Notes under the pieces: generated by a model
What the model was told of the DNA's origin: nothing
Seen by the model: only the letters and a program-made list of their open reading frames with translations
The model's database searches: none
From: Marisediminitalea alba
GTDB lineage: Bacteria > Pseudomonadota > Gammaproteobacteria > Enterobacterales > Alteromonadaceae
Assembly: GCF_002993365.1 (NCBI RefSeq)
Contig: NZ_PVNP01000193.1
Location: forward strand, 62,001 to 126,000
Direction: 5' to 3'
DNA length: 64,000 nucleotides
Shown: positions 26,481 to 35,359 of the stretch, in pieces
How positions within the stretch are numbered: the stretch's first letter is position 1
Layout of the letters: each line of letters starts with the position of its first letter
Program-made: the position numbers and the translations under genes

Positions 26481-27479
26481 ATGCAAATCGATGTACAAAC
26501 GGTCAATATTGAACAGAAAAATCAGACCTTTAGCCATTTAAAGAAGCGCTTTGGCGATAAGAAAATCCCATCGCGGTATCAGGAAGCCAGCTATGACCTG
26601 CAGGCCGAAGAGAATCTGCATTATCGCCCGACCTGGGCGCCAGAGCAGGAGCTTTACGATCCGAATTTAAGCAAAATTCGCATGAACGACTGGTATGACT
26701 TAAAAGATCCCCGTCAGTTCTATTACAGCACCTACACGCTGAATCGTGCCAAGCAACAGGAGACCATGGAGTCTAATTTCAAGACGGTTGAGTCGCTGAA
26801 CCTGATTGAAGGCATGCCGGACCCGGTTCTGGCTGTGGCGCAGGACCTACTCATTCCGTTGCGCCATGCCAATTACGCGGCCAACATGAATAACACCCTG
26901 GTTTGCGGCTACGGTTATGGCACGGTGTTTACCCAGCCCTGTGTTTATCACGCGATGGATAATTTAGGCATTGCCCAGTACCTGTCTCGTCTTGGCCTGA
27001 TGATTGGAGATGTGGAATCCCTCGAAGCAGCAAAGCAGGACTGGATGGACAGCGATGCCTGGCAACCGCTGCGCCGCTCACTGGAAGATCTGATGTGTGT
27101 GCGCGATCCGGTGGAAGTATTCATTAAACAAAACTTTGTGCTGGATGGCCTGCTTTATCCGCTGGTGTATCAGCGCATTGTCGACCAGAACCTGGTTGAG
27201 CAGGGTGGTTCAGGCATTTCAATCCTTACCCAGTTCATGACTAACTGGTATCTGGAGTCCAAACGGTGGGTGGACTCGGTGATCAAAACTATGGCGTCTG
27301 AATCTGCAGAGAACAAAGCGGTTCTGGAAGAGTGGATCGACAGCGCCGCTAATCACTTTACCTCGGTATTGCTGCCAGTGGCAGGGTTAGCGGTTGCAGG
27401 TAATCAGGCCGACGAACTGGTTAGTGAAGCTCACGACGAATTATTACAGCGCGCTAAAAAAGCCGGTTTGTTTAAGTAG
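26481..27479 (+). CDS. dmpL: Phenol hydroxylase beta subunit DmpL (P1)
   Basis: A 332-residue structural (beta) subunit of the soluble di-iron phenol monooxygenase. It has the ferritin-like helical fold without di-iron ligands, as in the beta subunits of toluene and methane monooxygenases. Recognisable segments are PSRYQEASYDLQ near the N-terminus and YYSTYTLNRAKQQE. It pairs with DmpN in the (alpha-beta-gamma)2 oxygenase, the gamma subunit being DmpO. RBS GAGGAAAG; 25 bp after dmpK. Confidence 0.94.
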   Translation: MQIDVQTVNIEQKNQTFSHLKKRFGDKKIPSRYQEASYDLQAEENLHYRPTWAPEQELYDPNLSKIRMNDWYDLKDPRQFYYSTYTLNRAKQQETMESNFKTVESLNLIEGMPDPVLAVAQDLLIPLRHANYAANMNNTLVCGYGYGTVFTQPCVYHAMDNLGIAQYLSRLGLMIGDVESLEAAKQDWMDSDAWQPLRRSLEDLMCVRDPVEVFIKQNFVLDGLLYPLVYQRIVDQNLVEQGGSGISILTQFMTNWYLESKRWVDSVIKTMASESAENKAVLEEWIDSAANHFTSVLLPVAGLAVAGNQADELVSEAHDELLQRAKKAGLFK

Positions 27480-27487
27480 GAATCAAG

Positions 27488-27757
27488 ATGTCTAAAGTAT
27501 TTATCATTTTACAGGCCAATGAAGAGACCCGCTCGATTGTGGAAGCCATTGAGCAGGATAACCCGGATGCCGAAGTGGTACACGAGCCAGCTATGGTGAA
27601 GGTACAGGCCGAAGGCCACCTGGTGGTGCGTCGCGAAACCATTGAAGAAGAAATTGGCCGTGAGTTCGATATGCAGGAACTCAACATTAACTTAATCACG
27701 CTCAGCGGCAACGTCGATGAAGACGAAGACGCTCTGACACTCACCTGGAACAGCTAG
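27488..27757 (+). CDS. dmpM: Phenol hydroxylase coupling protein DmpM (P2)
   Basis: An 89-residue cofactor-free regulatory protein of the MmoB/DmpM family. It binds the oxygenase and speeds electron transfer and O2 activation at the di-iron centre. The sequence carries the family's DIQ-like substitution region (REFDMQELNINLITLSGN). It starts 8 bp after dmpL and ends 9 bp before dmpN. The C-terminus is acidic. Confidence 0.94.
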   Translation: MSKVFIILQANEETRSIVEAIEQDNPDAEVVHEPAMVKVQAEGHLVVRRETIEEEIGREFDMQELNINLITLSGNVDEDEDALTLTWNS

Positions 27758-27766
27758 GAGACTATC

Positions 27767-29281
27767 GTGGATATTAAAAAGACCCCGAAGAAACTTAACG
27801 TAAAAGAGAAGTATCGCTTAATGACCCGCGATCTGGCCTGGGAGCCAAGCTATCGCGACGAAAAAGAAATCTACCCTTATGTGGATTACGAAGGCATTAA
27901 GGTTCACGACTGGTCCAAGTGGGAAGATCCGTTCCGCCTGACCATGGATGCGTACTGGAAGTATCAGGCCGAAAAAGAGCGTAAATATTATGCAATCATC
28001 GATGCCCACGCGCAAAACAACGGCCATCTGAATGTGACGGATGCGCGGTACTTAACCGCAATCAAGTTGTTCCTGCAGAGCATTAGTCCGGGTGAATATG
28101 CGTCTCACCGTGGTTTTGCCCGGGTTGGACGTGAGTTTGCCGGCGTCGGTCCACAGGTGGCTTGTCAGATGCAGTCGATTGACGAAATCCGCCATGCACA
28201 AACCCAGGTTCACGCTATGTCGAACTACAACAAGTTCTACAACGGCTTTAAAGATTTTGCCAATCAGCGTGACCGGATCTGGTACACCTCAGTAGCCCGT
28301 TCATTCTTTGACGATGCCATGTCGGCAGGGCCATTTGAGTTCCTGATCGCCATTGGTTTCTCATTCGAGTACGTACTGACCAACCTGCTGTTCGTGCCGT
28401 TTATGTCAGGCGCTGCCTACAACGGTGATATGGCCACCTGTACTTTTGGTTTCTCGGCACAGTCAGACGAAGCCCGTCATATGACACTGGGTCTGGAATG
28501 TATCAAGTTTATGCTCGAGCAGGATCCGGACAATATTCCAATTGTGCAGAAATGGATCGACAAATGGTTCTGGCGTGGTTGCCGCCTGTTAACCCTGGTT
28601 GCGGCCATGATGGATTACATGCTGCCTAAACGCGTGATGTCATGGCGCGAAGCGTGGAATATCTATGGCGTGGAAAATGGTAACGCACTGTTCCGCGATC
28701 TGGCTCGCTACGGCATTAAACCACCGATGCACTGGGACGACGTTGAAAAGTCAATCGATCACACTTCGCACCAGATTATGCTGGGCCTGTATCAGTGGAA
28801 ATTTGGTACGGCGTTCCATTCCTGGACACCGACTGCCAGCGACATTGAGTGGCTGAAAGAAAAATACCCGACTACGTTTGAAAAATACTACCTGCCGCGC
28901 TGGGAATACGCCATTGCGCAGAAAGAAAACGGTGGTGAGTACAATAACTTTGGTTTACCCAAGCTGTGTCAGACCTGTCAGTTACCTTGTCTGTTTACTG
29001 AGCCGGATGATCCAACGCAACTGGCGCACCGCGAAACAGAATACGAAGGCGAGAAATATCACTTCTGTTCGGATGGCTGTCAGCATGTGTTTGAGCAGGA
29101 ACCTGAGAAATATGTTCAGGCCTGGTTACCTATGCCGTCTATGATGCAGGAACCGTTAAAAGGCGACCTGGCCGCGTGGATGGAGTGGGCAAGCCTGGAG
29201 CCAACGGCTTCTGGTGAATATGCCAACTCTGAAGACAAAGCGAACTTCGAGAAATGGCGTAAGCAGGTTTCAACCGACTAA
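27767..29281 (+). CDS. dmpN: Phenol hydroxylase alpha subunit DmpN (P3), di-iron catalytic subunit
   Basis: A 504-residue catalytic subunit that hydroxylates phenol to catechol with O2 and electrons from DmpP. The two di-iron motifs are visible as E140-x2-H143 (DEIRH) and E235-x2-H238 (DEARH); further carboxylates are expected near residues 110 and 200. The C-terminal ~100 residues contain a cysteine-rich YHS-like region (CQTCQLPC, then HFCSDGC) typical of phenol hydroxylase alpha subunits. The start is GTG with TAGGAG upstream. A 9-bp hairpin follows the stop before dmpO. Confidence 0.96.
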   Translation: MDIKKTPKKLNVKEKYRLMTRDLAWEPSYRDEKEIYPYVDYEGIKVHDWSKWEDPFRLTMDAYWKYQAEKERKYYAIIDAHAQNNGHLNVTDARYLTAIKLFLQSISPGEYASHRGFARVGREFAGVGPQVACQMQSIDEIRHAQTQVHAMSNYNKFYNGFKDFANQRDRIWYTSVARSFFDDAMSAGPFEFLIAIGFSFEYVLTNLLFVPFMSGAAYNGDMATCTFGFSAQSDEARHMTLGLECIKFMLEQDPDNIPIVQKWIDKWFWRGCRLLTLVAAMMDYMLPKRVMSWREAWNIYGVENGNALFRDLARYGIKPPMHWDDVEKSIDHTSHQIMLGLYQWKFGTAFHSWTPTASDIEWLKEKYPTTFEKYYLPRWEYAIAQKENGGEYNNFGLPKLCQTCQLPCLFTEPDDPTQLAHRETEYEGEKYHFCSDGCQHVFEQEPEKYVQAWLPMPSMMQEPLKGDLAAWMEWASLEPTASGEYANSEDKANFEKWRKQVSTD

Positions 29282-29294
29282 TCAAAATTAAAGC

Positions 29295-29317
29295 ATCGCC
29301 CGGGAATGCCGGGCGAT
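29295..29317 (+). other. Intercistronic hairpin between dmpN and dmpO
   Basis: ATCGCCCGG-GAATG-CCGGGCGAT is a perfect 9-bp stem with a 5-nt loop in the 74-bp gap and has no T-run. It may stabilise the upstream mRNA or lower expression of dmpO and dmpP relative to the oxygenase core. Confidence 0.55.
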
Positions 29318-29355
29318 ATAAGCCTGCATAGTCAGGTGTAAACAGGAGAATTATT

Positions 29356-29718
29356 ATGGCAGTTGTAGCAAATGGCGAGTACAAGTTCCCGTCGCGAGAC
29401 CGGGTAGAAAATTACTATGGTCATCAGTTGTTATTTGCATGCTGGGATCATCACATGCTGATGGCGGCGCCTTTTATGTTGTTTGGTGCGCCGGATCAGA
29501 AACTGGGTGACATTATTGAACAGCAGTTAAAGCCACTTATGCAGCCGGATCCCGATTTCGACAAGATTGACTGGGACGCTATTGAGTGGACCAAAAGTGG
29601 TGAACCATGGACGCCCGACTTTAATAAAACAATTAAGCAAAATGGCCTGGTGCATAAAGAGCAATTCTGCTTTAAAACCCCTGGCTTGTCGACACTGGTT
29701 CCGCCTCAGGGAGAATAA
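29356..29718 (+). CDS. dmpO: Phenol hydroxylase gamma subunit DmpO (P4)
   Basis: A 120-residue small structural subunit of the phenol hydroxylase oxygenase. It shows the family opening (YKFPSRDRVENYYG) and the HHMLMAAPF segment. It is required with DmpL and DmpN for the oxygenase complex. AGGAGAAT is upstream. dmpP starts 2 bp after its stop, so the pair is likely translationally coupled. Confidence 0.93.
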   Translation: MAVVANGEYKFPSRDRVENYYGHQLLFACWDHHMLMAAPFMLFGAPDQKLGDIIEQQLKPLMQPDPDFDKIDWDAIEWTKSGEPWTPDFNKTIKQNGLVHKEQFCFKTPGLSTLVPPQGE

Positions 29719-29720
29719 CC

Positions 29721-30782
29721 ATGAGCTTTGAAGTAACCATTGAGCCATTGGGACAAACCATTGAGGTAGAGGAAGAGCAGACCATTCTGGATGCCGCGCT
29801 GCGGGCGGGGATTTACCTGCCCCATGCCTGCTGCCACGGGTTGTGTGCAACCTGCAAGATTGATGTGCTGGACGGCGAAGTCGATCACGGTGAAGCCTCC
29901 AGTTTTGCCTTAATGGATTTTGAGCGCGATGAAAATAAATGTCTGGCGTGCTGTGCGATCCCGGAAAGTGATTTGGTGATCGAAGCGGAGATTGAGGAAG
30001 ATCCTGACTCCCGTAACCTGCCGGTGCAGGACTATCAGTGCACGGTAAGCCGCATCGAAGAGTTAACCCCCACCATTAAAGGTATCTGGCTGAAGATAGC
30101 AGATGCCGATGGTATTGAGTTTCAGGCGGGTCAGTACATCAACCTTAATCTGCCGGACGATATTGGCAGCCGGGCTTTCTCGATTGCCAGCACACCAGCG
30201 GAGCCTGGCGAAATTGAGCTGAATATCCGTAAGGTTCCCGGCGGCGTGGGAACGGCCTATATTCACGATGAGCTCAAAGAGGGCGATGACATAACCTTTA
30301 GCGGACCCTACGGACGCTTCTTTGTGAAAAAATCAGCCGACATGCCCATGATATTTATGGCGGGTGGTTCGGGGCTATCCAGTCCCCGTTCGATGATAAT
30401 GGAACTGCTTGAAGAAGGTTGCGAGCATCCGATCACACTGGTCTACGGTCAGCGCACCCGGGAAGAACTTTATTATCACGACGAGTTTCTAGCCCTGGCT
30501 AAAAAGTACGCCAACTTTACTTATATTCCGGCGCTGTCTGATGCCGGTGACGATGGCGTCTGGCAGGGAGAGGTGGGTTTTGTTCACGAAGCCGCTCAGC
30601 GTGCGTTTAATGGCGACTTCAGTGGCAATAAGGCTTATCTCTGTGGGCCACCGCTGATGATTGATGCCTGTATCAATACCTTAATGCAGGGGCGCCTGTT
30701 TGAACGGGATATTTATACGGAGAAGTTTATTTCCGCCGCGGATGCACAGCAGGTGCGCAGTCCGCTGTTTAAAAATATCTGA
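29721..30782 (+). CDS. dmpP: Phenol hydroxylase reductase DmpP (P5)
   Basis: A 353-residue NADH:oxygenase reductase. The N-terminal ~90 residues are a plant-type [2Fe-2S] ferredoxin domain with cysteines in ACCHGLCATC and a fourth in CLACC. The FAD-binding domain (RAFSIAS, about 155) and NAD-binding domain (MAGGSGLSSPRSM, about 215; the C-terminal YLCGPPLMID) follow. It passes electrons from NADH to the DmpN di-iron site. It is the last gene of the upper operon and is followed by a terminator. Confidence 0.95.
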   Translation: MSFEVTIEPLGQTIEVEEEQTILDAALRAGIYLPHACCHGLCATCKIDVLDGEVDHGEASSFALMDFERDENKCLACCAIPESDLVIEAEIEEDPDSRNLPVQDYQCTVSRIEELTPTIKGIWLKIADADGIEFQAGQYINLNLPDDIGSRAFSIASTPAEPGEIELNIRKVPGGVGTAYIHDELKEGDDITFSGPYGRFFVKKSADMPMIFMAGGSGLSSPRSMIMELLEEGCEHPITLVYGQRTREELYYHDEFLALAKKYANFTYIPALSDAGDDGVWQGEVGFVHEAAQRAFNGDFSGNKAYLCGPPLMIDACINTLMQGRLFERDIYTEKFISAADAQQVRSPLFKNI

Positions 30783-30883
30783 TTTGTGTCTCAGGGAAGT
30801 GATACGCATTTGCGTAGACTTTATCACCATCAATGGTTGTTTAGTTGTTATGAGTGGTTGTTTTAGACGGTTGTTATAAATAG

Positions 30884-30937
30884 TGCCGCAATGTGTGCTG
30901 CGCCCGCCCGGGCAGGCGCCTTGCGGCATTTTGTTTT
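30884..30937 (+). terminator. Terminator of the catechol dioxygenase/phenol hydroxylase operon
   Basis: The outer stem TGCCGCAA (30884-30891) pairs with TTGCGGCA (30921-30928); an inner GCGCC/GGCGC stem closes within it. TTTTGTTTT follows. Confidence 0.8.
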
Positions 30938-30986
30938 CAGTGGCCAGAAGGCGGTTAGCAGGGCTATTTGGAAGAGAAATATAGTT

Positions 30987-31033
30987 ATACCTTTAAAGTA
31001 TTAAGTTGTCTTTCAAATGGTATTAGACGGTAT
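30987..31033. promoter_or_regulatory. Two-part LysR operator (copy B) upstream of dmpC
   Basis: ATAC-CTTTAAA-GTAT (30987-31001) is followed, after exactly 18 bp, by GTATTAGACGGTAT (31020-31033). The second element matches the one at 16006-16019 at 11 of 14 positions, and the gap is identical. This implies control of the meta pathway by the LysR protein encoded at 15.0-16.0 kb. Confidence 0.72.
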
Positions 31034-31120
31034 GGTGTTGGGAATTTACACTGACTTTAAGTGTTATTGAGTTGTAAATATTAATTTAAGGGCTTGCGTA
31101 GCCTAAAGTGAGAGTCCGAT

Positions 31121-32581
31121 ATGCGCCAAGTAGAAAATTTTATCCGCGGAGAGTTTGTCGCAGCCAGAGATGGCAAGCGCTTTGACAAAGTATCTCCGGT
31201 GACCGGCGAAGTTATCGCCAGCATTGCCGAAGCAGGACGTAGTGACGTTAATGAAGCCGTACTGGCGGCCAAAGAAGCGCTGCAAGGCGAATGGTCTACC
31301 TTTACCACTAATCAGCGGGTGGAAATGCTGTATGAAGTGGCTGATGAAATCACCCGCCGCTTTGAAGATTTTGTGGAAGCCGAAATGGCCGATACCGGTC
31401 AGCCTTCTAATGTTATGCGCCATGTCTTTATTCCTCGCGGCGCGGCCAACTTCAAAATCTTCGCTGATACTATCAAAAATGTCCCCACCGAGAGTTTTAT
31501 GCTCGACACGCCGGATGGCGCAGGCGCACTGAACTACGGTGTTCGCACACCTAAAGGCGTAATTGGCGTTATCAGCCCGTGGAACGCGCCGTTCATGCTG
31601 ATGACCTGGAAAGTCGGCCCGGCACTGGCCTGCGGAAATACCGTGGTAGTCAAGCCATCAGAAGAAACCCCACTGACCTCCGTACTACTGGGTGAAGTAA
31701 TGAATAAAGTGGGCGTACCCAAAGGCGTTTATAACGTGGTAAACGGTTTCGGCCCGGATTCAGCTGGTGCATTCCTTACCGAACACAAAGACGTTGATGC
31801 CATTACCTTTACCGGTGAAACCCGCACCGGTACCGCCATCATGAAGGCCGCTGCCGAAGGCACCCGCGATGTGTCTTTTGAAATGGGGGGTAAAAATGCC
31901 GGTATCGTATTTGCCGACTGCGACTTTGATAAAGCCATTGAAGGCATCTCCCGCTCGTCTTTCTTAAACTCCGGGCAGGTGTGTTTAGGTACCGAGCGGG
32001 TGTATGTGGAGCGCCCGATTTTCGACAAGTTCGTGGCCGCACTGAAAGAAAAGGCCGAAGCGGTTAATTACGGTAAGCCCACCGACGAAGGCGTTAACTA
32101 CGGCCCTTTAATCAGTAAAGAGCATCAGGATAAAGTCCTGTCTTACTATAAAAAAGCGGTAGAGGAAGGCGCCACGGTGATCACCGGTGGTGGTGTACCC
32201 GAGGTACCAGAAGCGCTCAAAAACGGTCACTGGATCCAGCCGACTATCTGGACTGATTTAGCCGATGACGCCGCTGTAGTAAAAGAAGAGATTTTTGGCC
32301 CTTGTTGTCACATTCGCCCCTTCGACAGCGAAGAAGAAGTGATAGGCCTGGCAAACAGTACTGATTACGGCCTGGCAACCACCATCTGGACCAAAGACCT
32401 GCCGCGGGCACACCGTATGGCGGCCAAAATCGATGTGGGCATTTGCTGGGTAAACAGCTGGTTCCTGCGCGATCTACGCACCGCATTTGGTGGCACCAAG
32501 CAGTCCGGTATAGGCCGTGAAGGCGGCGTGCATTCCCTGGAGTTCTACACCGAGCTGCGTAACGTTTGCGTGAAGCTATAG
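31121..32581 (+). CDS. dmpC: 2-hydroxymuconic semialdehyde dehydrogenase
   Basis: A 486-residue NAD-dependent aldehyde dehydrogenase that oxidises the catechol ring-fission product 2-hydroxymuconic semialdehyde to 2-hydroxymuconate (4-oxalocrotonate enol). The aldehyde dehydrogenase hallmarks are present: SPWNAPFML, the catalytic glutamate in FEMGGKN and the catalytic cysteine in NSGQVCLGTERV. It is the first gene of the lower operon, transcribed from its own promoter. dmpE follows 12 bp later. Confidence 0.95.
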   Translation: MRQVENFIRGEFVAARDGKRFDKVSPVTGEVIASIAEAGRSDVNEAVLAAKEALQGEWSTFTTNQRVEMLYEVADEITRRFEDFVEAEMADTGQPSNVMRHVFIPRGAANFKIFADTIKNVPTESFMLDTPDGAGALNYGVRTPKGVIGVISPWNAPFMLMTWKVGPALACGNTVVVKPSEETPLTSVLLGEVMNKVGVPKGVYNVVNGFGPDSAGAFLTEHKDVDAITFTGETRTGTAIMKAAAEGTRDVSFEMGGKNAGIVFADCDFDKAIEGISRSSFLNSGQVCLGTERVYVERPIFDKFVAALKEKAEAVNYGKPTDEGVNYGPLISKEHQDKVLSYYKKAVEEGATVITGGGVPEVPEALKNGHWIQPTIWTDLADDAAVVKEEIFGPCCHIRPFDSEEEVIGLANSTDYGLATTIWTKDLPRAHRMAAKIDVGICWVNSWFLRDLRTAFGGTKQSGIGREGGVHSLEFYTELRNVCVKL

Positions 32582-32593
32582 GAGCGGTCAGAC

Positions 32594-33391
32594 ATGGATA
32601 ATTCACAAATTAAAAAACTAGGTAATGCGTTGTATGAGGCCATGGTGTCACGCAACACGCTGGTGCCGTTTACCGAGCAACACCCGGATATTACTTTAGA
32701 GCAGGCTTACGAGATTCAGTTGCAATATATCCAGCGTCGCCTGGACGCCGGTGAGAAAATTGTAGGCAAAAAAATTGGCGTCACCAGCAAAGCGGTACAG
32801 GATTTTCTCGGCGTCTTTCAGCCAGACTTTGGTCAGCTCACCGACAAAATGGTGTACCAGGAAGGCGAAACTATCGACCTTAACGAGCTTATTCAGCCTA
32901 AAGCAGAAGCGGAGCTGGCCATTGTGCTCAAAGAAGACCTGATTGGCCCGGGCATTACTGCGGTAGACGTGATCCGTGCCACCGATTATGTGAGCCCGTG
33001 TTTCGAGATTGTCGACTCACGGATCACCGACTGGAAAATCAAAATTCAGGACACCGTGGCCGACAATGCCTCTTGCGGTGTGTATGTGGTCAGTAACATC
33101 AAAGCCGATCCCCGCAAGGTGGATATCACCATGGCAGGTATGACCCTGTACAAAAATGGTGAGCTGTTCTCTACCGGTGTGGGCGCAGCAGTACAAGGCT
33201 CGCCTTTTAACGCGGTGGCCTGGCTGGCCAATACTCTGGGTGAACTTGGTATTCCGTTTAAAGCAGGCGAGGTGATCCTGTCCGGCTCACAGTCTGCCCT
33301 GGTACCCGTTACCGATGGTGACGAACTGGAGTGTTACATCGCCGGCGTGGGTGGTTGTAAAGTGAATTTTGCCGGGAGCACAAAAGTATGA
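32594..33391 (+). CDS. dmpE: 2-oxopent-4-enoate hydratase
   Basis: A 265-residue hydratase that adds water to 2-hydroxypenta-2,4-dienoate to form 4-hydroxy-2-oxovalerate. It is told apart from its homologue DmpH by GKKIGVTSKAVQ and IKIQDTVADNASCG, which match DmpE. Metal-binding acidic residues of the FAH-like fold are in AEAELAIVL and CFEIVDSR. It overlaps the next gene by 4 bp (ATGA), so hydratase and decarboxylase are probably made together; in Pseudomonas these enzymes form a complex. Confidence 0.94.
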   Translation: MDNSQIKKLGNALYEAMVSRNTLVPFTEQHPDITLEQAYEIQLQYIQRRLDAGEKIVGKKIGVTSKAVQDFLGVFQPDFGQLTDKMVYQEGETIDLNELIQPKAEAELAIVLKEDLIGPGITAVDVIRATDYVSPCFEIVDSRITDWKIKIQDTVADNASCGVYVVSNIKADPRKVDITMAGMTLYKNGELFSTGVGAAVQGSPFNAVAWLANTLGELGIPFKAGEVILSGSQSALVPVTDGDELECYIAGVGGCKVNFAGSTKV

Positions 33392-34182
33392 AAACCAGCT
33401 TAACCCAAGAACAAATTATCCGTTTCTGTGAGCGAGTGGAAGGTGCTCAGCGCCGTGCGAATGATATCGCAAAACTCACCAACGAATACCCAGAAATGAC
33501 CATTGAAGACGGCTATGCTGTGCAGAATGCCCTGCGTGCCCGGTTCATAGAGCAAGGCGAGAAGCTGATTGGCTGGAAAGCAGGCTTAACCTCAAAAGCC
33601 AAAATGGTTCAGATGGGCGTGGATAAACCGTCAATTGGTTTTTTAACCGATGCCATGTCACGGCCGGAAAATACCGCCATCAGTACCCACGATATGGTGC
33701 ATCCCCGGGTGGAATGCGAAGTGGCGTTTGTCACCAAGGCCGACCTGAGCGGCCCGGCCTGCACGCGCGCCGATGTACTGGCGGCAACCGATTTTGTGAT
33801 GCCAGCCGTTGAGGTCATCGATTCGCGCTATGAAAACTTTAAGTTCGATTTACCCAGTGTGATTGCAGATAACAGTTCATCAGCCCGTTTTGTGGCGGGC
33901 GGTCGTCCACGTTACGTTGATGATATCGAAGTCGATGGTATTGGTGTCGCCATGGAGCTTAACGGCGAAATTGTTGAAATGGGCTCTTCTGCTGCGGTAA
34001 TGGGTCATCCGGCCGATGCGGTGGCCATGGTCGTCAATATTCTGCATGACATGGGTGAAACCCTGCCAGCCGGAAGCTTTGTGATGAGTGGCGGAATTAC
34101 CGCTGCCGTGGCGGTGAAACCTGGTGACAACGTGATTGCACGCTATCAGGATTTGGGCAGCGTTAGTCTGCGTTTCGAATAA
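33388..34182 (+). CDS. dmpH: 4-oxalocrotonate decarboxylase
   Basis: A 264-residue decarboxylase that converts 4-oxalocrotonate to 2-oxopent-4-enoate. It is homologous to DmpE but has the DmpH features GLTSKAKMVQMGV, DSRYENFKFDLPSVIADN and MSGGITAAV. Translational overlap with dmpE fits the known substrate-channelling DmpE-DmpH pair. In Pseudomonas dmpH is separated from dmpE by dmpFG; here they are adjacent. Confidence 0.94.
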   Translation: MKTSLTQEQIIRFCERVEGAQRRANDIAKLTNEYPEMTIEDGYAVQNALRARFIEQGEKLIGWKAGLTSKAKMVQMGVDKPSIGFLTDAMSRPENTAISTHDMVHPRVECEVAFVTKADLSGPACTRADVLAATDFVMPAVEVIDSRYENFKFDLPSVIADNSSSARFVAGGRPRYVDDIEVDGIGVAMELNGEIVEMGSSAAVMGHPADAVAMVVNILHDMGETLPAGSFVMSGGITAAVAVKPGDNVIARYQDLGSVSLRFE

Positions 34183-34208
34183 ACCCGCTAATTGAACGGA
34201 GAACAACC

Positions 34209-34442
34209 ATGCCAATAATCGAAATGCACCTCATGACAGGGCGAACGGAAGAACAAAAATGCAATGCCGCCAAAGCCGTTACCGACGCGCTGGTATCGTC
34301 GCTGGGCGTTAAACGTGAGTCAGTGCGGATCCTTATAACTGAACACGGTGAACACGACTTTTTCGTGTCCGGAATGACCATGAAAGAGCGCAGTCAGGCT
34401 CAGCAGGCAGCCCAACAACCACTGAATGCAGAGGGGAAATAG
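34209..34442 (+). CDS. dmpI: 4-oxalocrotonate tautomerase
   Basis: A 77-residue tautomerase that isomerises 2-hydroxymuconate to 4-oxalocrotonate. After removal of the initiator methionine the catalytic Pro1 is exposed; Arg11 and Arg39, the other two active-site residues, are at the expected positions. The C-terminus is about 15 residues longer than the usual 62-residue enzyme and rich in glutamine and alanine. AACGGAGAAC is upstream; dmpF starts 2 bp after the stop. Confidence 0.92.
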   Translation: MPIIEMHLMTGRTEEQKCNAAKAVTDALVSSLGVKRESVRILITEHGEHDFFVSGMTMKERSQAQQAAQQPLNAEGK

Positions 34443-34444
34443 CA

Positions 34445-35359
34445 ATGAAAAAGATTAAATGTGCGTTAATTGGTTCGGGCAATATCGGTACCGACCTGAT
34501 GTATAAAGTGATGCGCAGCGAGTGGCTGGAGCCGGTCTGGATGGTGGGTATTGACCCTGAATCCGAAGGCCTGGCCCGGGCTAAAAAAATGGGGCTGAAA
34601 ACCACTGCCGAAGGCGTGGACGGACTGCTTCCTCATGTGGAAGAAGACGGTATTCAAATTGCTTTTGATGCCACCAGTGCTTATGTACACGCGGAAAACA
34701 GCCGTAAGTTAAATGCCAAAGGGGTGATGATGATTGACCTCACCCCGGCGGCGATCGGTCCGCTGTGTGTACCGCCGGTCAACCTGAAAGAGCATGCCGA
34801 CAAGCAGGAAATGAATGTGAATATGATTTCCTGTGCCGGTCAGGCAACCATTCCTATTGTTAACGCGGTAGCACAGGTACAGGGCGTGGAATACGCCGAA
34901 ATTATTGCCAGCCTGTCGAGTAAATCCATTGGTGCGGGTACCCGCGCCAACCTGGACGAATTTACCTATACCACCTCCAATGCCATTGAAAAAGTGGGTG
35001 GTGCGAAAAAAGGCAAGGCGCTGGCCATAATCAATCCCGCTGATCCTCCGATCATTATGCGTAACACCATTTACTGCCTGACCGAAGGCGAACCCGACGA
35101 AGTGGCGATCCGCGACTCAGTACTGAAGATGATTGAACAGGTTCAGAAATACGTGCCCGGTTACAAGCTGGTGAATGGCCCGACTTTCGAAGGCAACAAA
35201 GTGGCGGTGTTTATGGAAGTCGCTGGTCTGGGTGATTACCTGCCGAAATATGCCGGTAACCTCGACATTATGACGGCGGCGGCTACCCGCACCGCAGAAA
35301 TGTTTGCCGAAGAAATTGCCAACGGCACTATCACGTTAACCCCGGTGGAGGCAGCGTAA
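34445..35359 (+). CDS. dmpF: Acetaldehyde dehydrogenase (acylating)
   Basis: A 304-residue enzyme that converts acetaldehyde to acetyl-CoA with NAD and CoA. The N-terminal Rossmann motif IGSGNIGTD is clear, and the catalytic cysteine is C130 in ISCAGQAT. It works as a channelling complex with the aldolase DmpG, whose start codon overlaps its stop (TAATG). Confidence 0.96.
   Translation: MKKIKCALIGSGNIGTDLMYKVMRSEWLEPVWMVGIDPESEGLARAKKMGLKTTAEGVDGLLPHVEEDGIQIAFDATSAYVHAENSRKLNAKGVMMIDLTPAAIGPLCVPPVNLKEHADKQEMNVNMISCAGQATIPIVNAVAQVQGVEYAEIIASLSSKSIGAGTRANLDEFTYTTSNAIEKVGGAKKGKALAIINPADPPIIMRNTIYCLTEGEPDEVAIRDSVLKMIEQVQKYVPGYKLVNGPTFEGNKVAVFMEVAGLGDYLPKYAGNLDIMTAAATRTAEMFAEEIANGTITLTPVEAA

Larger units (their letters stand above)
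30783..31120. other. Gap between upper and lower phenol operons
   Basis: This 338-bp gap separates dmpP from dmpC. It contains a terminator (30884-30937), then a LysR operator (30987-31033) and an inverted repeat ACACT-N7-AGTGT (31048-31064) just before dmpC. It divides the catabolic cluster into two transcription units with different control. Confidence 0.75.
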
